A stretch of DNA of 64,000 nucleotides from JBHYGK01 sp051859045 (GCA_051859045.1 JBHYGK010000004.1:1-64000); one strand, 5' to 3'; shown: positions 26,837 through 36,449, numbered from the stretch's first letter. Notes: a model not told the origin generated them from the letters alone. Numbers and translations: made by a program.

Positions 26837-27811
26837 TCACGGATTCCAGATCGGATCGAACCCGGCGGCGGGCGGGGCCGGGCGCCGCCGGGGCGCCTCG
26901 TCGGCGTCCGCCGCGTCGTCGGGGTCGGCGTCGCCGCCCGCACCGCCCGCCAGCCAGGCGCGGGCGTCGGGCAGCGGCGCGTCGCCGCGGCGGCCGAGCG
27001 CGGCGAAGTCGAACGCCGTCGCGTCGGCGAGCTGGGACGGGCGCACGTCGCCCAGCGCGCGCGCGATCTGGTCGACGCGGCCGGGCTGCTCGCGCTCCCA
27101 GGCCTCGAGCATGCGCTTGACCTGCTTGCGCTGCAGCGTCTCCTGCGAGCCGCACAGCGTGCACGGGATGATCGGGAACGCGCGCTCGGCCGCGTACTGC
27201 GCGATGTCGGCCTCGCGGCAGTAGGCCAGCGGGCGGATCACCACGTGCGCGCCGTCGTCGCTGCGCAGCTTGGGCGGCATCGACGCCAGCTTGGCGTGGT
27301 GGAAGAGGTTGAGGAAGAACGTGGCCACCAGGTCGTCGGCGTGGTGGCCGAGCGCGATCTTGGTGAAGCCCGCGGCCAGCGCGTGCGCGTAGAGCGCGCC
27401 GCGGCGCAGGCGCGAGCACAGGCTGCACATCGTCTTGCCCTCGGGCACGACGCGCTTGACCACCGAGTAGGTGTCCTGCTCGAGGATGGTGAAGGGCACG
27501 CCGCGCCCTTCCAGGTAGGCCGGCAGCACGTGGGCCGGGAAGCCGGGCTGCTTCTGGTCGAGGTTGACCGCCACCAGCTCGAAGCGCACCGGCGCCTTGG
27601 CCTGCAGCTGCAGCAGCACATCGAGCAGGGTGTAGCTGTCCTTGCCCCCGGACAGGCAGACCATCACCTTGTCGCCGTCCTCGATCATCCCGTAGTCGGC
27701 GATGGCCTGGCCCACCTGGCGGCGCAGGCGCTTGGCGAGCTTGCGCGAGGCCACCGACGGGCCGCGCTCGGGGCTGGCGGTGGGGCTGGGCGTGGGGGAA
27801 GCGGCGGTCAT
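26837..27811 (-). CDS. ttcA: tRNA 2-thiocytidine(32) synthetase TtcA
   Basis: 324 residues. The ATP-pyrophosphatase loop SGGKDS is at 54-59. The two cysteine pairs that bind the Fe-S cluster are present: C129/C132 (MCSLCSRLRRG) and C217/C220 (PCTLCGSQE). LGHHADD is also typical. TtcA thiolates C32 of certain tRNAs. The C-terminus carries a Pro/Ala/Asp-rich tail of low complexity. A -10-like TACAAT lies 6 nt before the ATG, predicting a leaderless transcript. Confidence 0.95.
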   Translation of the reverse strand: MTAASPTPSPTASPERGPSVASRKLAKRLRRQVGQAIADYGMIEDGDKVMVCLSGGKDSYTLLDVLLQLQAKAPVRFELVAVNLDQKQPGFPAHVLPAYLEGRGVPFTILEQDTYSVVKRVVPEGKTMCSLCSRLRRGALYAHALAAGFTKIALGHHADDLVATFFLNLFHHAKLASMPPKLRSDDGAHVVIRPLAYCREADIAQYAAERAFPIIPCTLCGSQETLQRKQVKRMLEAWEREQPGRVDQIARALGDVRPSQLADATAFDFAALGRRGDAPLPDARAWLAGGAGGDADPDDAADADEAPRRRPAPPAAGFDPIWNP

Positions 27812-27817
27812 CGGCGC

Positions 27818-27823
27818 ATTGTA
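27818..27823 (-). promoter_or_regulatory. Putative -10 box giving leaderless ttcA mRNA
   Basis: TACAAT, then GCGCCG, then ATG on the minus strand, the same spacing as at tamA. No clear -35 is seen. Confidence 0.4.
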
Positions 27824-27855
27824 CCGGCCGCCCCGCGGCCGGGCATCGGCTCGGC

Positions 27856-27861
27856 TACACT
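27856..27861 (+). promoter_or_regulatory. Putative -10 box for the YdcH-like gene
   Basis: TACACT, about 30 nt before the ATG at 27891, in the 79-bp divergent region with ttcA. No consensus -35 found. Confidence 0.3.
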
Positions 27862-27890
27862 CGGGGCGTCCCTGGCCCCCACCGGCACCC

Positions 27891-28097
27891 ATGGCCCCCG
27901 AGACCACCGTCGACATCGCCACCCGCCTGGTCGAGCTCAAGAGCGAGCACCGCGACCTCGACGCCGCCATCGCGCGGCTGGCCGCGGCCATCGACGCCGA
28001 CGAGCTGCAGGTCAAGCGCCTGAAGAAGCGCAAGCTGCTGATCAAGGACTGCATCGCCCGGCTCGAGAGCCGGCTGATCCCCGACCTCGACGCCTGA
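27891..28097 (+). CDS. YdcH/DUF465 small coiled-coil protein
   Basis: 68 residues, nearly all helical with heptad-like spacing (VELKSEHRDLDAAIARLAAA...LQVKRLKKRKLLIKDCIARLES). The pattern L-K-x-x-K-L-x-x-K-D matches the YdcH (DUF465) family, whose function is unknown. It is divergent from ttcA and convergent with plsB. Confidence 0.8.
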   Translation: MAPETTVDIATRLVELKSEHRDLDAAIARLAAAIDADELQVKRLKKRKLLIKDCIARLESRLIPDLDA

Positions 28098-28118
28098 GCC
28101 GCGCCGCCGGCCTCAGGC
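28092..28118. terminator. Stem containing convergent stop codons
   Basis: GCCTGAG (28092-28098) pairs with CTCAGGC (28112-28118) over a 13-nt loop, holding the stops of the YdcH-like gene and plsB. Confidence 0.4.
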
Positions 28119-30662
28119 CTGCGGCGGCGCCGGCTGCGCCGAGGCCGCCTTCGCGGTCTCCGGCGAGATGCTCATGATCGTGTGCCGCAGCTCGCGGCCC
28201 AGGATCACCTTCGCGTCCTTCGCCCAGCCGTCGAGCCGCTCGTCGAAGGCCAGCTTGGCCTGCCCGTCCACCCACACCAGGCCCAGCTCGCGCAGGCGCT
28301 GGATGAAGCCGCGGAACAGGGTCTTGTCGAAGAACTCCGGCGCCGCCGGGGCGTAGAGCAGGCTCAGGCGCTGCGCGGTGAGCTGGCAGAGGGTCTCGAG
28401 CTCGGCGGTGCTGAGCCGGCCGGAGCCGTTCTTCACCAGCACCGAGATGGCGATGAAGTAGCGCTCGAAGGCCTGCTGCAGCGAATGCGCGATGGCGCGC
28501 AGACGGAACACCTCGTCGGTCTGGCCCGAGGCGCGCTGCAGCATGCCGCCCTCGTCCTCGTTCACCGCCTGCAGCAGGCCCTCGGCGATGAACACCTCGA
28601 TCGTGGCCTCGAGCTGCGCCGCGAACGCGTCCTCCGTCCACGGCAGGAACAGCTCGCCCTGCACGAACGGATAGAGCGTGCGGCCGAGGCGCAGCACGCC
28701 GGCGCGGCTCATGCGGCGGTTGTTCTGGAAGCAGCACGCCAGCCAGGCCGCGGCGGTGAACAGGTGCAGCACGTTGTTGCGGTAGTAGCTCTGCAGCACC
28801 GCGGTCTCGCCCTGCACCGAGAGCACGTCGCCCAGCGGGTGGCGGGTGCGCTGGAGCACGCCGATGCGCTCGCCGTAGGCCACGATGCCCTCGGGCGTGA
28901 GGTCGGTGACGGTGACGCGGTCGGAGTAGGGCACCGCCTGCAGCAGGGTCTTCGACAGCGCCAGCTGGGCCAGCACGTCGGCCTCGCTCATCGCGTGCTT
29001 GGGCGTGGAGAGCAGCGCCAGCGCCAGCAGGTTGACCGGGTTCACGTCGGCGGCGCGGTTGATGTTGACCATGATCCGCCGGGCCAGGTCGTCGACCGCG
29101 GGGTTGAGCCAGGCCGGCTTGTCGTCCGGGTCCTGCGGGGTGGTCGGCGCGCCGCCCGGGACGTGCGCGTCGAGCACGTCGCGCAGCTGGATCGGCTCGC
29201 CGAAGCTCACCGCCACCTTGCCGTAGTGCTGGCGCAGGATGCCGGCCGCGGCGCGCAGCAGCGCCCACACCGTCTCCTTCTCCTTGGGCTGGCCGGAGAG
29301 CTCGTCGAGGTAGCTCTTGCCCTCGATGAGCTTCTCGTAGCCGATGTACACCGGCACGAACACCACCGGCCGGCGCGGCTGGCGCAGGTGCGCGCGCAGC
29401 GTCATCACCAGCATGCCGGCCTTCGGCGGCAGCAGCCGGCCGGTGCGCGAGCGCCCGCCCTCGACGAAGTACTCCATCGAGTAGCCGCCGCCCACCAGCT
29501 GCGCCACGTACTCCGAGAACACCGCGGCGTAGAGGGCGTTGGACTTGAAGCTGCGGCGCAGGAAGAACGCGCCGCCGCGGCGCAGCACCGGGCCGATCAC
29601 CGGCAGGTTGAGGTTGACGCCGGCGGCGATGTGCGGCGGCACGATGCCGCGGGTGTAGAGCAGGTAGCTCAGCAGCAGGTAGTCGATGTGGCTGCGGTGG
29701 CTGGGGACGTAGATCACCTCGTGGCCCGGCGCGACCTCGCGCACGGTGTCGAGGTGGTGCACGGTCACGCCGTCGTAGATGCGGTTCCAGAACGGGGTGA
29801 GGATGAAGCTCAGCGAGCGCACCACGTTGTGCGAGTAGTCCGCCGCGATCTCCCACGCGTAGGCGTGGCCGCGGCGCCAGGCGTCGGCGTAGCCGATGCC
29901 GTCGCGGCGGGCGGTCTCGGCGATCGCGCGGCGCACCGGCTCGGCGTCGAGCACGCGGTCGGCGAGCAGGCGGCGGGTGGAGAGGTCGGGGCCGATGACC
30001 GCGGCGCGCAGCTTCGAGAAGTGCGCGCGCAGCACGCGCGAGAGCCTTCGCACGGTGCGCTCGGCGCCGAGGTCCTCGGCCAGGATGTCGCGCACGCCCA
30101 CGGTGGGCGAGAACTGCACCATCGTGTCGCGGCCGTTGAGCAGGATCGCCAGCAGGCGGCGGAAGCGGCCCACCAGCGCCCAGTTCTCGGAGAACAGCAC
30201 CGAGAACCAGCCGGTGGCGCGATCCGGCGCGCGGCCGACGTAGATCGACACCGGCACGATCTGCACGTCCAGCGCGGCGTCGAGGCGGTGCGCCTCGAGC
30301 AGGCGGGCCAGGCCCTCGGAGTGGGTGCGGCTCTTCGGGCGGCCGGTGAGCGCGCCGCGCCGGCGCGACAGCGCGATGTAGGCGCGGCCGCGGCCGAGCG
30401 GATCGCCCGGCAGGGCGACCAGCGGCGAGGGCAGGCCGGCCTCGCGGCAGGCGCGCTCGAGGATCAGGGCGTTGGACAGGCCGTAGCGCTCGAGCACGTA
30501 GCAGACCGGCCGCGCGGGGTCGATCGCGGGGCCGGACGGCGGCTCGGCGCGCAGGCCGATCCAGGGCTCGAGGGCGCGGCCGAGCAGGCGCGCCCACAGC
30601 GGCGCGCGCGCGGGGGACGGCGCGTGCGCGGCGTGCGGCGGGAGGGCGTGGCGGGAATCCAT
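28113..30662 (-). CDS. plsB: Glycerol-3-phosphate 1-O-acyltransferase PlsB
   Basis: 849 residues, full length for membrane-bound PlsB. The acyltransferase HX4D motif is H322...D327 in VPSHRSHIDYLLLSYLLY. Further blocks: GAFFLRRSFKSNALYAAVFSEY, FVEGGRSRTGRLLPPKAGML and VPVYIGYEKLIEGKSY, which are the glycerol-phosphate-binding motifs. It acylates position 1 of glycerol-3-phosphate at the inner membrane, the first step of phospholipid synthesis. The ATG start precedes a variable His/Ala/Pro-rich N-terminus. Confidence 0.96.
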   Translation of the reverse strand: MDSRHALPPHAAHAPSPARAPLWARLLGRALEPWIGLRAEPPSGPAIDPARPVCYVLERYGLSNALILERACREAGLPSPLVALPGDPLGRGRAYIALSRRRGALTGRPKSRTHSEGLARLLEAHRLDAALDVQIVPVSIYVGRAPDRATGWFSVLFSENWALVGRFRRLLAILLNGRDTMVQFSPTVGVRDILAEDLGAERTVRRLSRVLRAHFSKLRAAVIGPDLSTRRLLADRVLDAEPVRRAIAETARRDGIGYADAWRRGHAYAWEIAADYSHNVVRSLSFILTPFWNRIYDGVTVHHLDTVREVAPGHEVIYVPSHRSHIDYLLLSYLLYTRGIVPPHIAAGVNLNLPVIGPVLRRGGAFFLRRSFKSNALYAAVFSEYVAQLVGGGYSMEYFVEGGRSRTGRLLPPKAGMLVMTLRAHLRQPRRPVVFVPVYIGYEKLIEGKSYLDELSGQPKEKETVWALLRAAAGILRQHYGKVAVSFGEPIQLRDVLDAHVPGGAPTTPQDPDDKPAWLNPAVDDLARRIMVNINRAADVNPVNLLALALLSTPKHAMSEADVLAQLALSKTLLQAVPYSDRVTVTDLTPEGIVAYGERIGVLQRTRHPLGDVLSVQGETAVLQSYYRNNVLHLFTAAAWLACCFQNNRRMSRAGVLRLGRTLYPFVQGELFLPWTEDAFAAQLEATIEVFIAEGLLQAVNEDEGGMLQRASGQTDEVFRLRAIAHSLQQAFERYFIAISVLVKNGSGRLSTAELETLCQLTAQRLSLLYAPAAPEFFDKTLFRGFIQRLRELGLVWVDGQAKLAFDERLDGWAKDAKVILGRELRHTIMSISPETAKAASAQPAPPQA

Positions 30663-30709
30663 GCGGGGCGTCGGGCGGCGCGGACCGGGCGGGGCCGGTC
30701 CGGCGGCGC

Positions 30710-31618
30710 TCAGGGGGTCGGCGTGGCGGCGTCGGACGCGGGGGCGGCGGCCGCGGCGCTGGCGACGGCCTCGGCCTCCGCGATCGCCTCGGCGCTGTAC
30801 CAGCCGCCGTCGCGGCGGACCATCGGCATCTGGAAGCTCACGGTCTGCCCGGCCAGCGGATAGCTGACCTCGACCAGCGCGGCGTCGCCCTCGCCGGAGA
30901 CCCGGCGGGCCTGCAGGCCGTCGAGCGAGGCGTCGGCGTCGAGGCCGTAGGCGGCGAGGACCTGCTTCGCGCCGGCGACCACGCGCCCGGCCTTGGCCAG
31001 GGCCTCGTCGTACTCGAGCTGCTGGAACTGCTCGAGCTCGGTGATCTCGATCGCGCGGGCGGTGGCGGTGAGCGCGCCGATCGCCGCGCGGGCGTTGTCG
31101 CGCTCGGCGATCGGGGCGGTGGGCAGCCACGCGGCGAGCGCGCCGACCACGGCGTTGGCGTGGGCCTTCTGGCTCTCGTTGAAGTCGGGGTTGCTGGCGA
31201 TCTGGGCCTGCAGGAAGCCGCTGCCCATCGCCGCCATCATCGGCAGCTGCTGGGCGGCCTCGGCCTCGAACCGGGCGAGCGCCGGCTCGAGCTCGGCCAT
31301 CAGCGTGGCCTCCGCGTCTGCGGCGGTCAGGCGCTGGATCATCTCGGCGAACTGCCGCGCCTCCTCCTCGCTGGGGGCGGGCATGGAGGCGCGCTGCTCG
31401 TCCCAGCGGACGCGGGCCTGCTCGCGCAGGTCCTCGGGCAGGGCCAGGCGCGAGAGCTCGGCGAGGTCGTTGGCGCGCAGCGCGGCGCCCATCGCGGCGA
31501 CGGCCACGGCCGGGTCGTCGGGCGTGGCCGGGGTGTCCTCGCCGCAGCCGGCGAGCAGCAGGGCGAGGCCGCCGAGGGCGGCGAAGGCGAGGGGCAGGCG
31601 GCGGGCGCGGACGGTCAT
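30710..31618 (-). CDS. Putative lipoprotein of unknown function
   Basis: 302 residues. The signal ends in the lipobox LLAGC at about 21-25, so the mature protein is probably a lipid-anchored periplasmic or outer-membrane protein. The rest is Ala/Glu-rich and helical (long stretches such as AEATLMAELEPALARFEAEAAQQ), with a C-terminal beta-like segment (DAALVEVSYPLAGQTVSFQMPMVRRDGGWYSAEA) and an Ala/Pro/Thr tail. I do not recognise the family. It lies upstream of plsB on the same strand with a 47-nt gap and could share its transcript. Confidence 0.7.
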   Translation of the reverse strand: MTVRARRLPLAFAALGGLALLLAGCGEDTPATPDDPAVAVAAMGAALRANDLAELSRLALPEDLREQARVRWDEQRASMPAPSEEEARQFAEMIQRLTAADAEATLMAELEPALARFEAEAAQQLPMMAAMGSGFLQAQIASNPDFNESQKAHANAVVGALAAWLPTAPIAERDNARAAIGALTATARAIEITELEQFQQLEYDEALAKAGRVVAGAKQVLAAYGLDADASLDGLQARRVSGEGDAALVEVSYPLAGQTVSFQMPMVRRDGGWYSAEAIAEAEAVASAAAAAPASDAATPTP

Positions 31619-31746
31619 GCGATGGCTCCGGAACGGGGGCGGCGGCGTGGGGCCGGGCGCGGGGCGGACGAGGCGCGGCCGGGGCCGGCTCGAATCTAGG
31701 GGGCGGGCGGGACCCCGGCAAGGGCCGCCCGGTGGGCCGCGGCGGC

Positions 31747-32457
31747 TCAGGCCACCGCGGCGGCGATCTGGGCCTGGATCGCGAGCGCGGCGGCGCGTGG
31801 GTCCTCGGCCTGGCGGATCGGCCGGCCGACGACGATGTAGTCGGCCCCGGCGGCGAAGGCCTGGGCGACATCGACGGTGCGCTTCTGGTCGTCGCTGTTG
31901 GAGACCGGGCGGATGCCCGGGCAGACCACGAGCAGGCGCTCGCCCACCGCGGCGCGGATGTCGGCGGCCTCCTGGCCCGAGGCCACGACGCCGTCGCAGC
32001 CGGCGGCCAGGGCGGCCTTGGCCCGGCTCACCACCAGCGCGCGTGGGTCGCAGGCGAAGCCCAGGTCGCGCAGGTCGCGCTCGTCGAGGCTGGTCAGCGC
32101 GGTCACCGCGAGCAGGCGGATGTCGCCCTTCACGGCGGCAGCGGCCTGCATCATGCCGTCATTGCCGTGGATCGTGCAGAACGCCACCGGGTAGCGGGTG
32201 AGCCCCTTGACCGCCGAGGCGACCGTGGCCGGCACGTCGAAGAACTTCAGGTCGACGAACACCTGCTTGCCGCGCGCGGCGAGGTCCTCCAGCACGCCGA
32301 AGTACTCGCCGGAGGTCAGCAGCTCCATCCCGATCTTGTAGAAGCTCACCGCGTCGCCCAGCCGCTCGATCCAGGCGGTGGCCTCGGCGCGGGTCGGCAC
32401 GTCGAGCGCGAAGATCAGGCGGTCGCGGGCGGGGATGGCGGGGTGGGCGGCGGGCAT
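31747..32457 (-). CDS. pyrF: Orotidine 5'-phosphate decarboxylase
   Basis: 236 residues. The catalytic tetrad motif D69-x-K71-x-x-D74 lies in VFVDLKFFDVPATV. The N-terminal LIFALDVPTRAEA and C-terminal GADYIVVGRPIRQAEDP phosphate-binding blocks are intact. It makes UMP in the last step of de novo pyrimidine synthesis. The upstream phosphatase gene ends 5 nt before, so the two are probably co-transcribed. Confidence 0.96.
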   Translation of the reverse strand: MPAAHPAIPARDRLIFALDVPTRAEATAWIERLGDAVSFYKIGMELLTSGEYFGVLEDLAARGKQVFVDLKFFDVPATVASAVKGLTRYPVAFCTIHGNDGMMQAAAAVKGDIRLLAVTALTSLDERDLRDLGFACDPRALVVSRAKAALAAGCDGVVASGQEAADIRAAVGERLLVVCPGIRPVSNSDDQKRTVDVAQAFAAGADYIVVGRPIRQAEDPRAAALAIQAQIAAAVA

Positions 32458-32462
32458 CGGCC

Positions 32463-33377
32463 TCACTCCGTGCGCAGGCCGTCGCGCTTGCAGCGCGTGG
32501 CGTCGTCGCTGGTGGGGCAGTCGCGCATCAGCGCGGCCTCCCAGGAGCCGTAGGCCGGGTTGGGCAGCATGATCCACTGGGTGCCCCAGCGCGCGGCGTG
32601 CGCGTCCACCAGCGCCTCGCGGCCGGCGCGGTCGGTGTTGATGCCGTCCACGAAGTCGCCCAGGTTGTCGCCCAGCATCATCACCACCCGGTGGCGCTCG
32701 CCGATCCAGCGGCGGCGCTCGCCCTTCTCGCGGTCCGGCGCGCGCGCGTCGCCGCGCAGCATCACGTTCGAGGCGTCCTCGGCCACCGGGAAGCCGGCGG
32801 CGCGCAGGTTGGCGATGGTGGCCTCGAGCTCGCCCGGGGCGTCGCGGTTGGTGACGTAATAGATGACCACGCCGCGGCTGGCCGCGTACTGGGCGAAGGC
32901 CAGCGCGCCGGGCAGCGGGCGGGCGCGGGCCTCGTTCACCCAGGCCGCCCAGGCCGCGTAGTCGAAGCCCTGCGCGCCGGAGGCGATGCGCCGGGCCTGG
33001 AAGGGCGAGTTGTCGATCAGGGTCTCGTCGGCGTCGGTGACGATCGCCGGGGGCAGGCCGGCGGCCGGGCGGATCGCGGCGCGCTCCTCGGGCGGCAGGG
33101 CGTCCCAGGTCGGGTCGGCCAGGGCCGCGTCGAGCTGCTGGCGGGCCAGCGCGAAGCTGCCGGCGACCGCGGCGCGGTACTCGGCCGAGGTCTGCATCCA
33201 GGCCGTGGCGTCGAGGTTGTTGGCCTGCGGGGCCAGCGTGGCGACCTGGGCGGACGGCGCCGCCGGGGCCTCGGGGGCGACCCACGAGGCAGGCTGGCCG
33301 GCGGGGCCGCCGGCGCAGGCGGCGAGCAGGGCCGCGAGCAGCAGGCTCGTGGTCAGGGCGGCGGGGCGCAGGGCCAT
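32463..33377 (-). CDS. Lipoprotein acid phosphatase / 5'-nucleotidase, e(P4)-like HAD class B
   Basis: 304 residues. The lipobox LLAAC places C21 as the lipidated residue. The HAD nucleophile motif is DADET (115-119), then YYVTNRD (Thr motif), and GDNLGDF for the final acidic pair. This matches the e(P4) family of outer-membrane-anchored phosphatases that hydrolyse nucleoside monophosphates, NMN or other phosphomonoesters. It is coupled to pyrF (5-nt gap), in keeping with a nucleotide-salvage context, though the pairing may be incidental. Confidence 0.9.
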   Translation of the reverse strand: MALRPAALTTSLLLAALLAACAGGPAGQPASWVAPEAPAAPSAQVATLAPQANNLDATAWMQTSAEYRAAVAGSFALARQQLDAALADPTWDALPPEERAAIRPAAGLPPAIVTDADETLIDNSPFQARRIASGAQGFDYAAWAAWVNEARARPLPGALAFAQYAASRGVVIYYVTNRDAPGELEATIANLRAAGFPVAEDASNVMLRGDARAPDREKGERRRWIGERHRVVMMLGDNLGDFVDGINTDRAGREALVDAHAARWGTQWIMLPNPAYGSWEAALMRDCPTSDDATRCKRDGLRTE

Positions 33378-33467
33378 GCGGGGCTCCGGGGGCGGTCGTG
33401 GGCGGGGGGCGGAGTCTAACCCGGCCGCCGGCCCCGGTCAGGCGGCGGCCCCCGCCCGGCCCGTCCC

Positions 33468-35447
33468 TCAGTCGCCCAGCAGGGCCTGGATCGAGGCGAA
33501 GTGGGCGCGGGTGCGGGCCTGGCGCTGGACGGCCTCGGCCTCGGGGTCGTCGCCGTCGCGCTGCAGGTCGGCCGCCGGCAGCTCGTCGAGGAAGCGGCTG
33601 GGCAGCAGCTTCTGCACCGAGCCCCAGCGCTTGGCCTCCTTGCTGTGGCTCAGCACCAGGCCTTCCTTGGCGCGGGTGATGCCCACGTACATCAGGCGCC
33701 GCTCCTCCTCCAGGCCGCCCTCCTCCAGCGCGGCCTCGTGCGGCAGGTTGCCGTCCTCGACGCCGGCGATGAACACGAAGCGGAACTCCAGGCCCTTGCT
33801 GGCGTGCAGGCTCATCAGCCGGACCTGCTCGCCGGCCTCGCCGCGGTCGGCGTGGGCGATCAGCGCCAGCATCGCCGGCAGGTCGCCCGGGCGGGCGTCC
33901 TTGGCGCCGTCGAACCACTCCGCCAGCTCGTCGAGGTTCGCCCGGCGGCGCTGGAACGACGCCTCGTCCTTGCACTCCTGCCGGAGCGCCGCGAGGAGCC
34001 CCGAGCGCTGGAGCAGGGAGCGGCAGAGGTCGGCCGCGCCGAGCGCCTCGGCCTCGTCGCGCAGCCGCGAGAGGATGCCGGTGAACTCGCCCAGGCCGGC
34101 CGCCGCGCGCGGGCTGAGCTGGCGGATCAGGCCGATCGACTCCGCGGCCCGCGCCATCGGCATGCCGGCGTGGCCGGCCAGCTCGGCCAGCTTGGCCAGG
34201 CTGGTGGCGCCGACCTCGCGCTTGGGCGAGCCGATCGCGCGCAGGAACGCGGCGTCGTCGTCGGGGTTGGCGATCAGCCGGAGCCAGGCCAGCGCGTCCT
34301 TGACCTCGCCGCGGTCGAGGAAGGCGGTGCCGCCGGTCAGGTGGTAGGGGATGCGCAGCATCTGCAGCGCCTTCTCCAGCGCGCGGCTCTGGTGGTTGCC
34401 GCGGAAGAGGATGGCGAAGTCGCTCCAGCGCGCCTTGTGCAGCTCCTTGAGCGAGAGCAGCTCCGAGGCCATGCGCTCGGCCTGGTGGGCCTCGTCGCGG
34501 CAGGCCCACACGCGCAGCTTCTCGCCCTCGCCGTGCGCGCTCCAGAGCTGCTTGGGGTGCTCGTGGGGGTTGTTGGCGATCAGGGTGTTGGCCGCGCGCA
34601 GGATGCGCCCGGAGCAGCGGTAGTTCTGCTCGAGCTTGATCACCCGCAGCTCGGGGTAGTCGCGGCCGAGCAGGCCGAGGTTCTCGGGGTTCGCGCCGCG
34701 CCAGGCGTAGATGCTCTGGTCGTCGTCGCCCACCACGGTGATCCGGCCCTTGGGCCCGGCCAGCTGGCGCAGCAGGCGGTACTGCGCGCCGTTGGTGTCC
34801 TGGCACTCGTCGACCAGCAGGTAGCGGATGCGCTCGCGCCAGCCGGCGGCGAAGTCCGGGTCGGCCTCGAGCAGCTGCAGCGGCAGGCGGATGAGGTCGT
34901 CGAAGTCGACCGCGTTGAAGGCCTTCAGGCGCTGCTGGTACTCGCGGTAGATCGCCGCGGCCTCGCGCTCCTTCGGGCTGGCCGCGACGGCGGCGGCCTG
35001 GTCGGGGTCGAGCGCGGCGTTCTTGGCCTTCGACACCAGCTCGCGCAGGCTCATCAGCGCGTCGGGCTTCAGGCCGGTGGGCGCGAGGTCCTTGATGATG
35101 CCCAGCGAGTCGTCGCCGTCGAACACCGAGAAGCCGCGGCGCAGCCCGGCGCGGGCGTGCTCGAGCTGCAGGAACTTCAGCCCCAGCGCGTGGAAGGTGC
35201 ACACCGTCAGGCCCTCGCCGCTGTCGCCGGGCAGCAGCTTGGCGACGCGCTCGCGCATTTCGCGCGCGGCCTTGTTGGTGAAGGTGATCGCGGCGACGTG
35301 CTTGGCCTGCATCCCGCGCTGGCGCACGAGGTAGGCGATCTTCTCGGTGATCACGCGGGTCTTGCCGCTGCCGGCGCCCGCGAGCACGAGCAGCGGACGA
35401 TCGACCTCGAGCACGGCCTCGCGCTGCTGGGGATTGAGTCCGTGCAT
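33468..35447 (-). CDS. rep: ATP-dependent DNA helicase Rep
   Basis: 659 residues, superfamily 1A helicase. Walker A GAGSGKT is at 24-30, then AITFTNKAA (Ia), LLVDECQDTN (II), VVGDDDQSIYAWRGA (III), LEQNYRCS (IV), VRLMSLHASKGLEF (V) and RRLMYVGITRAKE (VI). The start MHGLNPQQREAV and the length (E. coli Rep 673) favour Rep over UvrD or PcrA. It moves 3' to 5' and clears protein roadblocks at replication forks. Confidence 0.94.
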   Translation of the reverse strand: MHGLNPQQREAVLEVDRPLLVLAGAGSGKTRVITEKIAYLVRQRGMQAKHVAAITFTNKAAREMRERVAKLLPGDSGEGLTVCTFHALGLKFLQLEHARAGLRRGFSVFDGDDSLGIIKDLAPTGLKPDALMSLRELVSKAKNAALDPDQAAAVAASPKEREAAAIYREYQQRLKAFNAVDFDDLIRLPLQLLEADPDFAAGWRERIRYLLVDECQDTNGAQYRLLRQLAGPKGRITVVGDDDQSIYAWRGANPENLGLLGRDYPELRVIKLEQNYRCSGRILRAANTLIANNPHEHPKQLWSAHGEGEKLRVWACRDEAHQAERMASELLSLKELHKARWSDFAILFRGNHQSRALEKALQMLRIPYHLTGGTAFLDRGEVKDALAWLRLIANPDDDAAFLRAIGSPKREVGATSLAKLAELAGHAGMPMARAAESIGLIRQLSPRAAAGLGEFTGILSRLRDEAEALGAADLCRSLLQRSGLLAALRQECKDEASFQRRRANLDELAEWFDGAKDARPGDLPAMLALIAHADRGEAGEQVRLMSLHASKGLEFRFVFIAGVEDGNLPHEAALEEGGLEEERRLMYVGITRAKEGLVLSHSKEAKRWGSVQKLLPSRFLDELPAADLQRDGDDPEAEAVQRQARTRAHFASIQALLGD

Positions 35448-35470
35448 GCGGGTGTCCTGGGCGGGGCGCG

Positions 35471-35476
35471 AGTGTA
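35471..35476 (-). promoter_or_regulatory. Putative -10 box of rep
   Basis: TACACT on the minus strand, 23 nt before the rep ATG, followed by a G/C-rich leader of about 17 nt. No strong -35 seen. Confidence 0.35.
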
Positions 35477-35594
35477 CCCGAGCCGTCCGTCCGGTCCCGG
35501 GGCCGCAGTGCGCCCGGGCATGACGACTGGCCCGGGCTGGCGCGGCGGGTGCGGGCGCAGGATGGCCGTACCTGCCCCACCAGGACCTCCCCCG

Positions 35595-36449
35595 ATGACC
35601 GCGTCCCGCTTCCGCCACGCCCGCGCGCCGCTCGCGCTGGCCCTGCTGCTCGCGCTCGCCGCGCCGCTCGCCGCGGCCGCGGCCGTCCAGGCGCCCGCCG
35701 CCGCCGCGCCCGCCGCCGACCCTGCCGCCGACCCCGCCGAGGCCGAGGTCGAGGCCGCCCTGCAGGAGGCCGTCGACGCCAGCGCCTACGCCGGCGAGGA
35801 CCCCTCGGTGCTGGCCGCGGTGCTCTACACCAGCGCCCATCCCGACCTCTACAACCGCTCGCTGGGCTTCCGCTCCCTCGAGGACGGCCTGGCCGAGGCC
35901 GCGCACGGCCAGTTCCTGCGCGCCGCGCGGCACGCCGACAAGCCCTCGCAGGCGATGCTGGCCGAGATGTACTGGAAGGGCTTGGGCGTGCCGCGCGACC
36001 GCGCCACCGCCTACGCCTGGATGGACCTGGCCGCCGAGCGCCACTACCGCGGCTTCATCCTGCTGCGCGAGGCCTACTGGGCCGAGCTCGACGAGGCCGA
36101 GCGCGCGCGCGCGCTCGAGGTCGGCCAGGGCCTCTACGCCGAGTACGGCGACGACGTGGCCAAGCCGCGCCAGGAGCGCGCGATGCAGCGCGCGCGCCGT
36201 GCCACCACCGGCAGCCGCACCGGCTTCGTCGGCGCGCTGAAGGTGCGCGTGCCCGGCCCGGGCGGCAGCAGCGTCGAGGTCGACGGCAGCCGCTTCTACG
36301 CCGCGCGCTACTGGCAGCCCGAGGACTACTGGGCCTGGCAGGACGAGATCTGGATCTCGCCGCTGCCGGAGGCCACGGTCACCGTCGGCGACCTCGAGGA
36401 GGTCGCCGCGCCCGACGACGACGCGGCCGACGAGCCGCCGCCGCGCTGA
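35595..36449 (+). CDS. Secreted Sel1/TPR-like repeat protein (paralogue A)
   Basis: 284 residues. Signal peptide about 1-27, then an Ala/Pro/Asp spacer. A Sel1-like segment reads FLRAARHADKPSQAMLAEMYWKGLGVPRDRATAYAWMDLAAERHY. The C-terminal domain carries TGSRTGFVGALKVRVPGPGGSSVEVDG and RYWQPEDYWAWQDEIW. Its neighbour downstream shares the same blocks, so the two arose by tandem duplication. Such proteins often mediate protein contacts in the periplasm; no specific partner can be named. Confidence 0.75.
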   Translation: MTASRFRHARAPLALALLLALAAPLAAAAAVQAPAAAAPAADPAADPAEAEVEAALQEAVDASAYAGEDPSVLAAVLYTSAHPDLYNRSLGFRSLEDGLAEAAHGQFLRAARHADKPSQAMLAEMYWKGLGVPRDRATAYAWMDLAAERHYRGFILLREAYWAELDEAERARALEVGQGLYAEYGDDVAKPRQERAMQRARRATTGSRTGFVGALKVRVPGPGGSSVEVDGSRFYAARYWQPEDYWAWQDEIWISPLPEATVTVGDLEEVAAPDDDAADEPPPR